A DNA stretch of 64,000 bases, from the NCBI RefSeq assembly GCF_000013645.1, contig NC_007953.1:744001-808000 (forward strand), written 5' to 3'. The translations under genes and the position numbers were made by a program. Positions 19,358-31,207 of this stretch are shown here, in pieces. Each line of letters opens with the position of its first letter. Positions within the stretch are counted from its first letter, which is position 1. The notes under the pieces are model-generated. The model was not told where the DNA came from. It was given only the letters and a program-made list of their open reading frames with translations, and did no database searches. The DNA comes from Paraburkholderia xenovorans LB400. Its GTDB lineage: Bacteria > Pseudomonadota > Gammaproteobacteria > Burkholderiales > Burkholderiaceae.

Positions 19358-20665
19358 ATGGACAACGTGTCTCGAGAGACTGATCCCAATGCCGCCGATC
19401 CGGTCGTCGGCCCATCCAAACCACGACTTCTGGGCGTTTTAGGTCCTGGGCTCATCACTGGCGCCTCCGACGACGATCCGAGTGGCATCGCCACCTATAG
19501 TCAGGTCGGTGCCGCGTTCGGTTATGGACTCTCGTGGACCCTGCTGTTCAGCTATCCGCTGATGGTCGCGATCCAGATGATCAGTGCCCGAATCGGCCGC
19601 ACCACGGGGCACGGCATTGCCGGCGTGCTGCGGCGACATTATCCGAACTGGCTGCTGCAATGGGTGGTCGTGCTCCTGCTGATCGCCAACGTCATCAATC
19701 TGGGCGCCGACCTCGGCGCCATGGCCGACGCGATGGCGCTTCTGCTGCCCGGACCAAAATGGCTGTATGTGCTGTTTTTCTCAGTGATCTGCGTCTGCAT
19801 GCAGTTGCTGCTGCAGTACACCCGATACGTCGCGGTACTGAAATGGTTCACTCTGTCGCTTTTCGCGTATTTCGCCGTACTGGCGGTGGCCCACGTCGAT
19901 TGGATTCATCTCGCCAGCCATTTCTTTATCCCTCATCTAAGCTGGACGTCCACGTATCTGACCGCCGTCGTGGCTGTGTTCGGGACAACCATCAGCCCTT
20001 ATCTTTTCTTCTGGCAATCCGAAGAGGAGGTTGAAGACATGCGGGCCCACCCGCGGCGCCAGGACCTGTTTGACGCCCCGGAACAAGGAACGGCCGCGTT
20101 ACATCGCATCGAGATCGATACGATGACCGGCATGGGACTCTCCAACCTGGTGGCGCTTGCCATTCTGGCTACCACCGCGGCCACTCTCAACGCTCACGGC
20201 ATCACCGACATTCAAACCTCGTCGCAGGCAGCGCAAGCTTTACGCCCCATTGCAGGTTCGTTCGCGTCACTCTTCTTTACGACCGGGATCGTCGGGACCG
20301 GACTGTTATCCGTCCCCGTGCTGGCCGGTTCAGCCGCCTATGCAATCGGTGAAGCGCGTGACTGGCCGGTCGGGTTCACCCGCAAGGTGCAGGAAGCCAA
20401 GGCCTTCTATGCGACGATCGCCATTGCTACCCTGATCGGCATGATCGTCAACTTCACCTCGATCAACCCGATCAAGGCGCTCTACTGGAGCGCAGTGATC
20501 AACGGCATTGTCGCCGTACCGGTCATGTTCGTCATGATGCTGATCGTGGCGCGCGTGGACATCATGGGGCGTTTCGTCGCCCGCGGCTGGCTGCGTATGC
20601 TGGGATGGCTTGCAACGATCGTCATGCTGGTCATCGCCCTGGCTATGCTGGCAACTTCGTTCTGA
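19358..20665 (+). CDS. NRAMP-related metal transporter lacking the canonical metal-site motifs
   Basis: 435 aa, about 11 hydrophobic segments, inner membrane. The first helix reads GLITGASDDDPSGIATYSQV, where canonical Mn/Fe NRAMP proteins have DPGN; the sixth-helix region reads TTISPYLFFWQSEEEVED, where they have MPH. The overall fold is NRAMP-like, but the altered positions mean the transported ion may differ; NRAMP-related magnesium transporters are known to lack these residues. It lies between the phaC remnant and the Crp/Fnr gene, and the start ATG at 19358 has no strong ribosome binding site. Confidence 0.82.
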   Translation: MDNVSRETDPNAADPVVGPSKPRLLGVLGPGLITGASDDDPSGIATYSQVGAAFGYGLSWTLLFSYPLMVAIQMISARIGRTTGHGIAGVLRRHYPNWLLQWVVVLLLIANVINLGADLGAMADAMALLLPGPKWLYVLFFSVICVCMQLLLQYTRYVAVLKWFTLSLFAYFAVLAVAHVDWIHLASHFFIPHLSWTSTYLTAVVAVFGTTISPYLFFWQSEEEVEDMRAHPRRQDLFDAPEQGTAALHRIEIDTMTGMGLSNLVALAILATTAATLNAHGITDIQTSSQAAQALRPIAGSFASLFFTTGIVGTGLLSVPVLAGSAAYAIGEARDWPVGFTRKVQEAKAFYATIAIATLIGMIVNFTSINPIKALYWSAVINGIVAVPVMFVMMLIVARVDIMGRFVARGWLRMLGWLATIVMLVIALAMLATSF

Positions 20666-20726
20666 CCGCGCTGGGGTTCCTGAGGACGCTCACAGATGAG
20701 ATGAAAGTGCCGGAACAGCGACACCC

Positions 20727-21455
20727 CTATTCCTGAGCTGCCAGTTTGCGAAGCTTCGCCGGGTCGAGTACTTCTATCAAACGCGTTCCCTTGCGTCGGA
20801 TCACACCCTGCGTTTCAAGAAAACGCAAGGCACGACTGACCGACTCAACCGATAAAGCAACATAATCCGCGATATCGTGCCGTGCCATCGGCAGTGTCAC
20901 CTCGCCCTCGATCCGTCCCGGGTCGGCATAGGCGCGCTGGATCCAGAGCAGAAAGCTTGCAAGCCTAGCCGGAGCGTCATTTTTCGATACGGTGATCGTG
21001 TGATGCTGTGAGCGCCGCAGTTCGTGACACAGCTTGCAAAGCAGGCCAATGTCGAGATGCGGATCGCGCTCGAGAATCGCCTCGAGCGCGTCAACCGGAA
21101 TCCGGTACGCAACCAACGGCGTCAGCGACTGCGCAGTCGCCACATAGGCTCCGTTCATGCTGAGCCCCATTACATCGCGCGGAAAAAGAAACGCGGTGAT
21201 CCGCCTTTCGCCGTTGGCAAGAAGCTGATAGGTCTGGGCGACACCGCTGACGATGTTATAGACAAACCGAGCCTCTCCGCCTTCCGGATAAAGTACCGTG
21301 TGGCGCCGGACACTGACAAGCCGCGATACGTCGACCAGGGCGTCCTGCTCGGCGACGGAGAGCAGTTCCACCGCAGTCCCATCGCCATCCTTCTGAAACG
21401 GTGAGGCGAAGATCGACGGTCGATAACGCGCCGGCTTTGACGGTTCATCTTTCAT
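20727..21455 (-). CDS. Crp/Fnr-family transcriptional regulator
   Basis: 242 aa. Cyclic-nucleotide-binding-like domain about residues 30-140 (HTVLYPEGGEARFVYNIVSG, LFPRDVMGLSMNG) and a C-terminal winged helix about 160-235. The recognition helix LSVESVSRALRFLE contains E204-x-x-S207-R208, the signature that reads TTGAT half-sites. The N-terminal Cys cluster of oxygen-sensing FNR is absent; the only cysteines are Cys140 and Cys143. It therefore binds FNR-type boxes but senses something else, or acts under another sensor. It follows arcC at the end of the arc operon, 94 bases downstream. Confidence 0.88.
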   Translation of the reverse strand: MKDEPSKPARYRPSIFASPFQKDGDGTAVELLSVAEQDALVDVSRLVSVRRHTVLYPEGGEARFVYNIVSGVAQTYQLLANGERRITAFLFPRDVMGLSMNGAYVATAQSLTPLVAYRIPVDALEAILERDPHLDIGLLCKLCHELRRSQHHTITVSKNDAPARLASFLLWIQRAYADPGRIEGEVTLPMARHDIADYVALSVESVSRALRFLETQGVIRRKGTRLIEVLDPAKLRKLAAQE

Positions 21456-21549
21456 GGGGAGTCTGTTCTTTGACGTTTTCGTCTAACTGCCACATCGGCG
21501 GTATCGCAAGCATAACTGGATGAAGCAACATCCGGCGCAACAGCGGCGA

Positions 21550-22488
21550 CTACCCGTCTGGCTCGCCCTTGACGATTCCGATCTGATCGCAGGTAATGGT
21601 CGTGCCGGCGGTTCCGGCGATCAGGCGATCGATATCGGCAAGCGCGCCGATCACTGCACGGTGCCCCGTGCGTCTGGCGAAGTCGCATGCCGCCTCGACC
21701 TTCGGCCCCATCGATCCCGCCGCAAAACCCAGCGCATCGAGCGCGTCCGGACTGGCTCGCCGTATCGGCCGTGAAGCCGTCGTGCCCCAATCGACGTACA
21801 CGCTACTAACGTCCGTCGCGATCACGAAGAGGTCCGCCTCGATTTCCCGCGCCAGCAGTGCGGCGCTGCGATCCTTGTCGACCACAGCCTCCACCCCGCG
21901 GCGGCCGTCCTGCTCTGCGACAACGGGGATGCCGCCGCCCCCTGCGCAAATCACAATGGCGCCACGTTCCAGCAACCAGCCTACCGATTGGATCTCCACG
22001 AAGCGGACCGGCTTCGGACTCGCCACGACGCGCCGGTATGCCGGACCATCGGGTGCCATCGTCCAGCCCTTGTCGCGGGCAGCCTCTGCCGCAGCCTCTT
22101 CGGTAAATACAGCACCGATCGGCTTGTCCGGGTGATCGAATGCGGGGTCTTGCAGATTTACCTCGACCATCGTGAGCAGCGTGGCGCACGCCCGCTCCTC
22201 GGAAAGCAGATTGCGCAACTCCAGTTCGAGCATATAGCCGATCATGCCCTCCGTCTCGGCGTCAAGCATATCGAGCGCAAAGCGGGCGGCCTGTGGCGCA
22301 CTTTCGGCTTGCGAGGCCAGCAATCCGACCTGTGGCCCGTTACCGTGGACGATCGCCAGATCGTTTCCTGTCGCGGCCTTCGCCAGCTGGGCGGCCGCCA
22401 GCCGGACGTTACGCTGCTGGGCCTCGGCACTGACCGGCTCACCGCGCCTGAGTAGCGCATTGCCGCCGAGCGCTATGACGATTCGCAT
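21550..22488 (-). CDS. arcC: Carbamate kinase
   Basis: 312 aa, full length. Converts carbamoyl phosphate plus ADP to ATP, CO2 and ammonia, the energy-yielding last step of the arginine deiminase pathway. Marks: MRIVIALGGNALL at the N-terminus, IVHGNGPQVG, VICAGGGGIPV, VDKDRSAALLA and GSMGPKVEAA near the C-terminus. It is the fourth enzyme gene of the minus-strand operon, 19 bases after arcB, with AAGGAC before the ATG. Confidence 0.93.
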   Translation of the reverse strand: MRIVIALGGNALLRRGEPVSAEAQQRNVRLAAAQLAKAATGNDLAIVHGNGPQVGLLASQAESAPQAARFALDMLDAETEGMIGYMLELELRNLLSEERACATLLTMVEVNLQDPAFDHPDKPIGAVFTEEAAAEAARDKGWTMAPDGPAYRRVVASPKPVRFVEIQSVGWLLERGAIVICAGGGGIPVVAEQDGRRGVEAVVDKDRSAALLAREIEADLFVIATDVSSVYVDWGTTASRPIRRASPDALDALGFAAGSMGPKVEAACDFARRTGHRAVIGALADIDRLIAGTAGTTITCDQIGIVKGEPDG

Positions 22489-22507
22489 CGAGCGTGTCCT
22501 TTTGACG

Positions 22508-24768
<2,261 letters not shown>

Positions 24769-24789
24769 GGTTGCTTCTCCGGAAATGGG

Positions 24790-27129
24790 TTATTCGGTCA
24801 CGACGTAGGTGTAGAGTCGCATGCTTCCATCGCTTTCGGTCTTCCGATAAATGCCCTGAATCTCGTTTTCAAAACCCGGAAAACGGTTGCCGCCGTCCTC
24901 GAACATGCGGAAATAATCCAGCATCGGCAACGCCCGCTCGTCATATCTTTCACCGGGTACGATGACCCCGATGCCGGGTGGATAGACCAATGCGAGGGTG
25001 GCCGCGATGCGGCCGCGGATCTGATCGATCGGCAACAACTCGACGTTGTTGCGCACGAGTTCATGCATCGCTTGCTGCGGGGGCATCGCTGCTTCAGGAA
25101 AATGCGCCGCGCGAAACTGTTCCCGCTGAAGGCGGCTGACGTTTCGCTCCCGATAAAAGTCATGCATCTGCGCACACAACCGCCGCAAGCCGACGCCTGC
25201 ATAGCGCGCACGATGCGCTGCCACAAATGAGGGAATGACGTCCTCGAGCAACGCGTTGTCGTCGTGTAACTGCTTGAAGCGAACCAGTGCCGACAGCAGT
25301 GTGCCGGCCTTCGACGATTCGAGCCCCGGCGTCAGCAGGAAAAGGATGCTGTTCAGGTCATTCTTCTCCGGGACGATCCGCACTTCCCGAAGAAACTCGG
25401 CCAGTACCGCCGCCGGAATGCCATGCTCCGCGTATTCACCCGTCTCGCGGTTAAAGCCCGGTGTCAGCAGCGTCAGCTTGTTGGGGTCGGTCATCACGTA
25501 GCCCGGGGCGAGTGCCCCATAGCCATGCCATTTCTGCCCGGGAGCCAGTTCCCAGTAACGCGTGCTGGCGGCGAGTTCGTCGGTCGGAATGTCCTCCCAG
25601 CGTTCAATCCTGTCTTGTCCCTGGACCACATCCGGTACGAACGGATCAAAAAACCATTGTCGCGCCACGTCCGTTTCCGTCGCTTCATATTCGCGACGCA
25701 AGGCGCGGATCTTCTTGCGCATCTCGATACCGAGCTTGATCGTGTCATCCCACAAAACCTCTCCGGAGCGGCCACGCATCATTTGCGCGCCGACATCAAG
25801 CGAGGCGAACAGCGGATAGAACGGTGAGGTCGACGAATGCTGCATGAACATCTCGTTGAAACGCCGGTGACTGACCTGCCTGCGTTGCCCATCGAGATGC
25901 GCATCCTTCACATGGATCTGGGAGGCCTGCGAAAAACCCGCCAGCTGCTTGTGCGTCGACTGTGCTGCGATAATGCCAGGTGCATCCGCTCCCAGAGCTT
26001 CGAGACCCATCGCGAAGTGTCCCTTGAACAGTGGATGGAATTTCATGAAGCCGGCCCATGCTTCGTCGAACATGATGTACTCGCACAGCGGACCGAGCTT
26101 TTCGACGAGCATCTGCACGTCGTAGATCGTGCCGTCGTAGGTGCATTGCTCGATGATCGCAACCCGGAACGGCCGCTTCCGCTGCCAGGCTTGCGGGTCC
26201 TTGATCAGGGGGTTGCGCCGGATGCTGTCACGAATGCGCGTCTCGTCGAGCGTCTCGAAATCAATCGGGCCGATCATCCCGTGCACATTGCGCACGGTGG
26301 GAAGATAAACCGGTAGGCCGCCGCCGAGCAGCAGCGCGCCATGATGAGCCGCCTTGTGGTTATTGCGGTCGAACAGCACGAGGTCGCCCGGCGCAACCAG
26401 CGCGGTCAAGGCGATCTTGTTCGAGGTTGACGTGCCGTTGAGCACGAAATACGTCCGCTCCGCGCCGAAGATCCGCGCGGCGGCCTTTTGTGCGGCCAGT
26501 GCCGGGCCTTCGTGCACGAGCAGATCGCCCAGTTCGATGACTGAATTATCCAGGTCATTGCGGAATACGGCCTCGCCTAAATGCTTGACGAACGCGCGAC
26601 CAATCGGGCTCTTCTGGTAGAACACCCCGCCGTTGTGACCTGGGCAGGTCCACATCTGGTTGGCCTGCTCCGCGTAGTCGACCATGGCACCGAAGAAAGG
26701 TGTCTTTAACGAATCGGCATAGCTGTGCAGATGACTCACCAGATTGCGGGCGACGAATTCCGGCGTGTCTTCCTCGATGAATATATAACCCGTCACATGA
26801 CCCAGCACCGCCACCGGAATTTCCTGGAGCAGGTGGCGCTCCACCAGAATGAACACCGGAACGTCTAGGCCACGCTCGCGCACGAACCGTACAAACGCTT
26901 CGACCTCGTTCTCCGGTTCGGTTAGCGACCATTCGACGACGATACAACCCACCGATGCGTCGCTGCGAATCGCGGAGCTGGCCTCCGCGGTCTCGGCTGT
27001 AATCGTTGTGCCGTAGCCTAGCCGGCCGAGTTCGTCGACGATGCGTTGCAGCCTCGACGAGGGAAGTGTTGGCGGCAATGGCATCGCGCAACAGAACAGG
27101 AAACCAAACATCTGGTCGTATAACATCAT
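24790..27129 (-). CDS. Orn/Lys/Arg decarboxylase (PLP-dependent, fold type I)
   Basis: 779 aa from ATG 27129, which follows AGGA; an upstream in-frame ATG at 27156 lacks a site. The N-terminal wing domain (about 1-120) is followed by the PLP domain, with PGHNGGVFYQKSPIGRAF, LNGTSTSNKIAL, FDEAWAGFMKFHP and the PLP lysine in AQSTHKQLAGFSQ near residue 390. The C-terminal domain ends with PPGIGVIVPGERYD. It makes a diamine or agmatine and consumes a proton; arginine or ornithine is the likely substrate, because the gene sits inside the arc operon between arcD and arcA. Which one cannot be settled from sequence. Confidence 0.88.
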   Translation of the reverse strand: MMLYDQMFGFLFCCAMPLPPTLPSSRLQRIVDELGRLGYGTTITAETAEASSAIRSDASVGCIVVEWSLTEPENEVEAFVRFVRERGLDVPVFILVERHLLQEIPVAVLGHVTGYIFIEEDTPEFVARNLVSHLHSYADSLKTPFFGAMVDYAEQANQMWTCPGHNGGVFYQKSPIGRAFVKHLGEAVFRNDLDNSVIELGDLLVHEGPALAAQKAAARIFGAERTYFVLNGTSTSNKIALTALVAPGDLVLFDRNNHKAAHHGALLLGGGLPVYLPTVRNVHGMIGPIDFETLDETRIRDSIRRNPLIKDPQAWQRKRPFRVAIIEQCTYDGTIYDVQMLVEKLGPLCEYIMFDEAWAGFMKFHPLFKGHFAMGLEALGADAPGIIAAQSTHKQLAGFSQASQIHVKDAHLDGQRRQVSHRRFNEMFMQHSSTSPFYPLFASLDVGAQMMRGRSGEVLWDDTIKLGIEMRKKIRALRREYEATETDVARQWFFDPFVPDVVQGQDRIERWEDIPTDELAASTRYWELAPGQKWHGYGALAPGYVMTDPNKLTLLTPGFNRETGEYAEHGIPAAVLAEFLREVRIVPEKNDLNSILFLLTPGLESSKAGTLLSALVRFKQLHDDNALLEDVIPSFVAAHRARYAGVGLRRLCAQMHDFYRERNVSRLQREQFRAAHFPEAAMPPQQAMHELVRNNVELLPIDQIRGRIAATLALVYPPGIGVIVPGERYDERALPMLDYFRMFEDGGNRFPGFENEIQGIYRKTESDGSMRLYTYVVTE

Positions 27130-27184
27130 GATTCCTGGTGAAATATCGTGATCCAACGGGTTATCAGCGGCTAAGCTGAACCGG

Positions 27185-28696
27185 CTAACTGACCTTGACT
27201 GTTCCGCGCGCGAACAGCACGAGCGCGACGACCGCCAAGATCACGAGGATGACTGCGATGACAGCCTCGCGGCGGGTAAAGACCGGCTCACTGGGCGCAT
27301 GCTCCTTGCGTGCCCACCAGAACACGGGAAACCCGAGCGAGAAGAGGATGGTCGACATCAGGACAAACTGGGGGCCGGCGGCGTAAAGCAGCCATACGGC
27401 ATAAACTGTTCCGAGCACGCCGGTCCAGATGGACTCACGGGCGGTTTCTCCGGAACTCGTCTCATACTTCGATTGCGACGCATATCGCCACAGGAAAGCC
27501 GTACTGGCTAGGTAAGGCGGCAGGATCATGACGCCCGTGATAGAGATCAGCCAGCTCCATGCGTCGTGGGCAAAAAGCACCACGAAGACCGCCAGTTGCA
27601 TCGTAATGCTCGAAACCCAGAGAGACGGCGCCGCAGCATGATGACGGTTTTCACGCGCCAGAAATTTCGGAAATACGCCGTCTTTCGCGCCTTCGAAGGG
27701 CAATTCCGCAACCAAGATCGTCCACGCAAGCCAGCAACTCAGCAGGGAAAGCATGAGAGCCACAGAAATAAACACCGCGCCCCAATCGCCGACGGCCGCT
27801 TTCAGCACGTACGCGGCCGAGGGCGACGCGAGCCCGGCGAGCTGCGCCTGATGCATCACGCCAAAAGGCAACGCGGAAAGCAGGAAGTACAGCACCGTGC
27901 AGACGACCAGACCCAGAAACGTTGCAACGCCCACCTGCGATGCCTTGCTTGCGCGATCCGATACCACAACGGCGCCCTCGATGCCGATGAACACCCAGAG
28001 CGTAACGAGCATCGTGCTCTTGACCTGTCCGAGCATGCTGCCCAGATGCTCCTGCTGCCCCCAGAAATCATAGGAGAACATCCCACCCCTGATTGCCACC
28101 GTCATTGCGCACAACGCAATCACAATGGTGCCGATGTTCAGCACACTGGAAACTACGTTCAGGATCGCCGCCCTTTTCACCCCGGACAGCACGACGAAAT
28201 TCATCACCCAGATCAGCAGCGAGGCACCGATGATCGATGGCCAGTTATTGCCGCTCTTGAAGATCGGGAAAAAATAGCCAACGGTCTGCATAAACAGCAC
28301 GGCGAACGCGACGTTGCCGAACGCTGCCGATAGCCAGTATCCCCAGGCCATCTCGAAGCCCGCTAGCGAGCCGAAGCCCTCCTTCGCGTACGAATAGATG
28401 CCGGCCTTCAGGTCTGGCCGCTTGTCGGCCAGCGTGCGAAAGGTGTTCGACAAAAAGAACATCCCGACGAGGGTAATGATCCACGCGATGACGACGGCGG
28501 CCAGTCCCGCACCTTGCGCCATGTTCTGCGGCAGATTGAATGCTCCGCCACCGATCATCGACGCGATAACAACACCCGTTAGAAGAGGCAGGCTAAGCCG
28601 CCTGGTATTGGCTTGCGAAGCAGCTTGTGACCCGGGTTTTGAAGCGCCAGAAGGTTGAGCCTGTGTCGTGGCCGACAGTCCGTGCGGTTGATCCAT
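27185..28696 (-). CDS. arcD: Arginine/ornithine antiporter (APC family)
   Basis: 503 aa, about 12-13 membrane segments. Exchanges arginine for ornithine across the inner membrane without energy cost. Marks: LTGVVIASMIGGGAFNLPQN (first helix, APC G-x-G-x-F-x-L/P pattern), FGSLAGFEMAWGYWLS, FIGIEGAVVVSDRASKAS, LLSCWLAWTILVAELP. First gene of the operon arcD-decarboxylase-arcA-arcB-arcC. GGAG precedes the ATG. If the decarboxylase makes putrescine or agmatine, the same porter could also exchange those; this is inference. Confidence 0.9.
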   Translation of the reverse strand: MDQPHGLSATTQAQPSGASKPGSQAASQANTRRLSLPLLTGVVIASMIGGGAFNLPQNMAQGAGLAAVVIAWIITLVGMFFLSNTFRTLADKRPDLKAGIYSYAKEGFGSLAGFEMAWGYWLSAAFGNVAFAVLFMQTVGYFFPIFKSGNNWPSIIGASLLIWVMNFVVLSGVKRAAILNVVSSVLNIGTIVIALCAMTVAIRGGMFSYDFWGQQEHLGSMLGQVKSTMLVTLWVFIGIEGAVVVSDRASKASQVGVATFLGLVVCTVLYFLLSALPFGVMHQAQLAGLASPSAAYVLKAAVGDWGAVFISVALMLSLLSCWLAWTILVAELPFEGAKDGVFPKFLARENRHHAAAPSLWVSSITMQLAVFVVLFAHDAWSWLISITGVMILPPYLASTAFLWRYASQSKYETSSGETARESIWTGVLGTVYAVWLLYAAGPQFVLMSTILFSLGFPVFWWARKEHAPSEPVFTRREAVIAVILVILAVVALVLFARGTVKVS

Positions 28697-29131
28697 GTCT
28701 TTTCTCCGGATTTCTGTTTTGCGTGCGGCAGCACTTCAGGTTCAACCTGCGATTGGGATCCCAGTCTGCGACCGCGATGGCGCCGCGCCGAGACCACTAC
28801 CTAGAATCCAGAATAGAAGAGCATCGGCCCCGCCCAATTGATCTGTATCAAGCTGCGACAAAGCCGCGCTGCGTAAAGTGGAATCGGTCTCAGACGGCCG
28901 AAGATGGCCCTCAGCTCAACCAGCGATCATCGCAACGCGGCAGGCGACGCGCGCGCAAGGAATACGTCCGCAGCCGGGCCAGCAGCCGGCTCTGCTCAAT
29001 CCGCGTAGCGCGTCTATGCGCCGCGCTTCCTCGCCATGACTACCGACACGCAGAGCACAGCCATAACCCCGAATGAAACGCACACTGCCGGCATAAGTCA
29101 CATTCGCCGCCGCGCCGGCCATTTTTAGCTC
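28697..29131. other. Intergenic region between arcD and oleate hydratase remnant
   Basis: About 435 bases with no gene. It contains the FNR-type box at 28838-28851 and probably promoters for both divergent genes. Confidence 0.4.
28838..28851. promoter_or_regulatory. FNR/ANR-type box (perfect TTGAT-N4-ATCAA) upstream of arcD
   Basis: TTGATCTGTATCAA fits the consensus at all ten fixed positions. It is 142 bases before the arcD start. arcDABC operons are known ANR/FNR targets in pseudomonads, so activation of the operon under low oxygen is the natural reading. Confidence 0.78.
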
Positions 29132-29980
29132 ATTGGTGGGGGTATCGCTTCGCTTGCAGCAGCCGCATTTCTGGTCCGGGACGCTGACGTGCGCGGTCAT
29201 AAGATTACGGTTCCGGAGCAGCTCGACAGTTCATTCTTCCAGACCAACTTCTGGTTCATGTGGTGCACAACCTTCGCCTTCCAGCCCTGGCATAGCGCGA
29301 TCGATTTCAGACGATATCTGCTGCATTTTTGCGCACATGATCGGCGGGTTCAACCAGTTGCAGGGAATCATGCGCACTGTCTACAACCAGTACGACTCGA
29401 TGGTGCGCCCGCTGCACAAATGGCTCGACCAGCACGGCGTGCGGTTTGAACTGAATACCCGCGTGACCGATCTTGGCTTTTGCGAGATGGACGCAGCAAA
29501 TGCGTGGAATGCATCGAATACGAGCGGGAGGGACGCTCCGGAAAAATGAGAGTGAACGAGAACGACGCCATTATCGTTACGCTGGGTTCGATGACCGAGG
29601 CGTCCAGCACGGGCGACATGGATCGTGCCCCCGTCCGTAACGGCAAGACCAACGGCGGCGCCTGGACGCTGTGGGAAAGGATCGCCAGCAGCAGGCCGGA
29701 ATTCGGTCGCCCGTCGACGTTCGCCGACCATATCGCGGATTCAAAATGGGCGTCCTTCACCAATACCCTGAGCGACACGGCGTTCTTTCGTCTCGTGCGC
29801 GACTTCACGGGCAACGTGCCAAGGGAAGGCAGCCTCGTGACGTTCGCCGAATCGGGCTGGCTGGCCTCCATCGTGCTACCGCATCAGCCCCAATCCATTG
29901 ATCAGCCGGATGACGTGGCAAGTCTTCTGGGGCTACGGCCTGTCCGTCGAGCAGCCTGGGGACTTTGTGAAAAAGCCGAT
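29132..29980 (+). pseudogene. ohyA: Oleate hydratase remnant (internal deletion, frameshifts, cut by IS30)
   Basis: The FAD motif IGGGIASLAAAAFLVRDADV is followed, after KITVPE, directly by QLDSSFFQTNFWFMWCTTF; roughly 100 residues between the two are missing compared with the family. The reading then changes frame near 29330 (HMIGGFNQLQGIMRTVYNQY), near 29490 (VNENDAIIVTLGSMTEAS, FFRLVRDFTGNVPREG) and near 29905 (VFWGYGLSVEQPGDFVKKPM). The last residues are replaced by IS30. The intact enzyme hydrates oleic acid to 10-hydroxystearate with FAD. Confidence 0.88.
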
Positions 29981-31207
29981 GGTAGGTTCAATGGATCGTT
30001 GCAACACCTTCCTATTAATATCGAATGAGGGAGGGTTGGCGAATGGCGCAAATGGGACGGCCAGGGTTGCCGCCAGAAGGCAAGTCAGAGGTTTGGCGGC
30101 GGTGGCGGGCAGGTGAATCGTTTCTTGGTATCGGAAAGGCTCCAGGCAAGCCTGCAGGCTCGATCTACGGCGTGATCCGACTATGTGGTGGATACACTCC
30201 CGTTCCTCGCAAGCGATCGTTGCGCGCATTGACCTTGAGTGAACGTGAAGAGATCTCGCGTGGTGTCTCCGCTGGGCTTTCAATTCGAGCGATAGCCCAT
30301 CAGCTGAACCGCGCGCCTTCCACGATTTCCCGAGAGATTGCGCGTAACGGCGGAACAGGCCACTATCGAGCTCTGGAAGCGGATGAGCGAGCCTTGCAGA
30401 CTGCTCTGCGCCCCAAACACTGCATTCTGAAGCAGAACCGGCGCTTACGCTATGCAGTCGAGCGTAAGCTGCGCCGCGAATGGTCTCCAGAACAAGTGAG
30501 CGGTTGGCTTAAGAATCGATATGCTAATGATGAAGCGATGCGCGTGTCTCACGAGACGATCTATCGCAGCCTGTTTGTGCAAGCGCGCGGTGTTTTGAAG
30601 AAGGAGCTGCAATATCACCTGCGGACCCAACGGAAGATGCGTCACTCGCGCTTCTCTAGCACGAAGGGTGCTCGCAATAAGATTGCGGACGCGGTTTCGA
30701 TTCACGAGCGACCACCTGAAGTAGCCGACCGTGCGGTGCCTGGCCACTGGGAAGGAGATCTCGTCAGTGGCGCCAGCAATACCCATGTCGCCACTTTGGT
30801 CGAGCGGCGTTCGAGGTTCACCATCATCGTCAAGGTAAAGGGAAAGGACACGGTGAGTGTTGTGGCCGGCCTGAAGCGCGAGGTTAAGCGGTTGCCGCAG
30901 CATCTACGCAAGTCACTCACCTGGGACCGCGACATGGAGCTGGCGAACCATAAAGACTTCACGATCGCCACGGATGTGAAGGTCTACTTCTGCGATCCAC
31001 GAAGTCCTTGGCAACGCGGTACCAACGAAAACACGAACCGACTCCTGCGTCAGTACTTGCCCCACGGTACGCAACTTGATCACTACTCGCAGGCGGACCT
31101 GAACAAAATTGCAGCACGGCTCAATGAAAGGCCCAGAAAAACATTGGGCTTCAGGTCTCCGGCCGATAAACTACGCGAGGCTGTTGCAGCGACTCATTGA
31201 ACCTACC
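29981..31207 (+). mobile_element. IS30-family insertion sequence, apparently intact
   Basis: 1227 bp bounded by inverted repeats that start GGTAGGTTCAATG on both sides and continue with TGCAACA; only a few mismatches in 28 positions. Holds one intact transposase gene whose stop lies inside the right repeat. The two flanks are unrelated (oleate hydratase on the left, IS3 orfA on the right) and show no target duplication. Confidence 0.88.
30043..31200 (+). CDS. IS30-family transposase
   Basis: 385 aa from the ATG at 30043, which follows GGGAGGG at 30028-30034; an ATG at 30025 would add six residues. N-terminal HTH regions include SEREEISRGVSAGLSIRAIA and NRAPSTISREIARNGG. The DDE core has Asp in GHWEGDLVSGA, Asp in SLTWDRDMELANH and Glu in RGTNENTNRLLRQYLP. 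All three catalytic residues are present, so the element may still move. Confidence 0.92.
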   Translation: MAQMGRPGLPPEGKSEVWRRWRAGESFLGIGKAPGKPAGSIYGVIRLCGGYTPVPRKRSLRALTLSEREEISRGVSAGLSIRAIAHQLNRAPSTISREIARNGGTGHYRALEADERALQTALRPKHCILKQNRRLRYAVERKLRREWSPEQVSGWLKNRYANDEAMRVSHETIYRSLFVQARGVLKKELQYHLRTQRKMRHSRFSSTKGARNKIADAVSIHERPPEVADRAVPGHWEGDLVSGASNTHVATLVERRSRFTIIVKVKGKDTVSVVAGLKREVKRLPQHLRKSLTWDRDMELANHKDFTIATDVKVYFCDPRSPWQRGTNENTNRLLRQYLPHGTQLDHYSQADLNKIAARLNERPRKTLGFRSPADKLREAVAATH

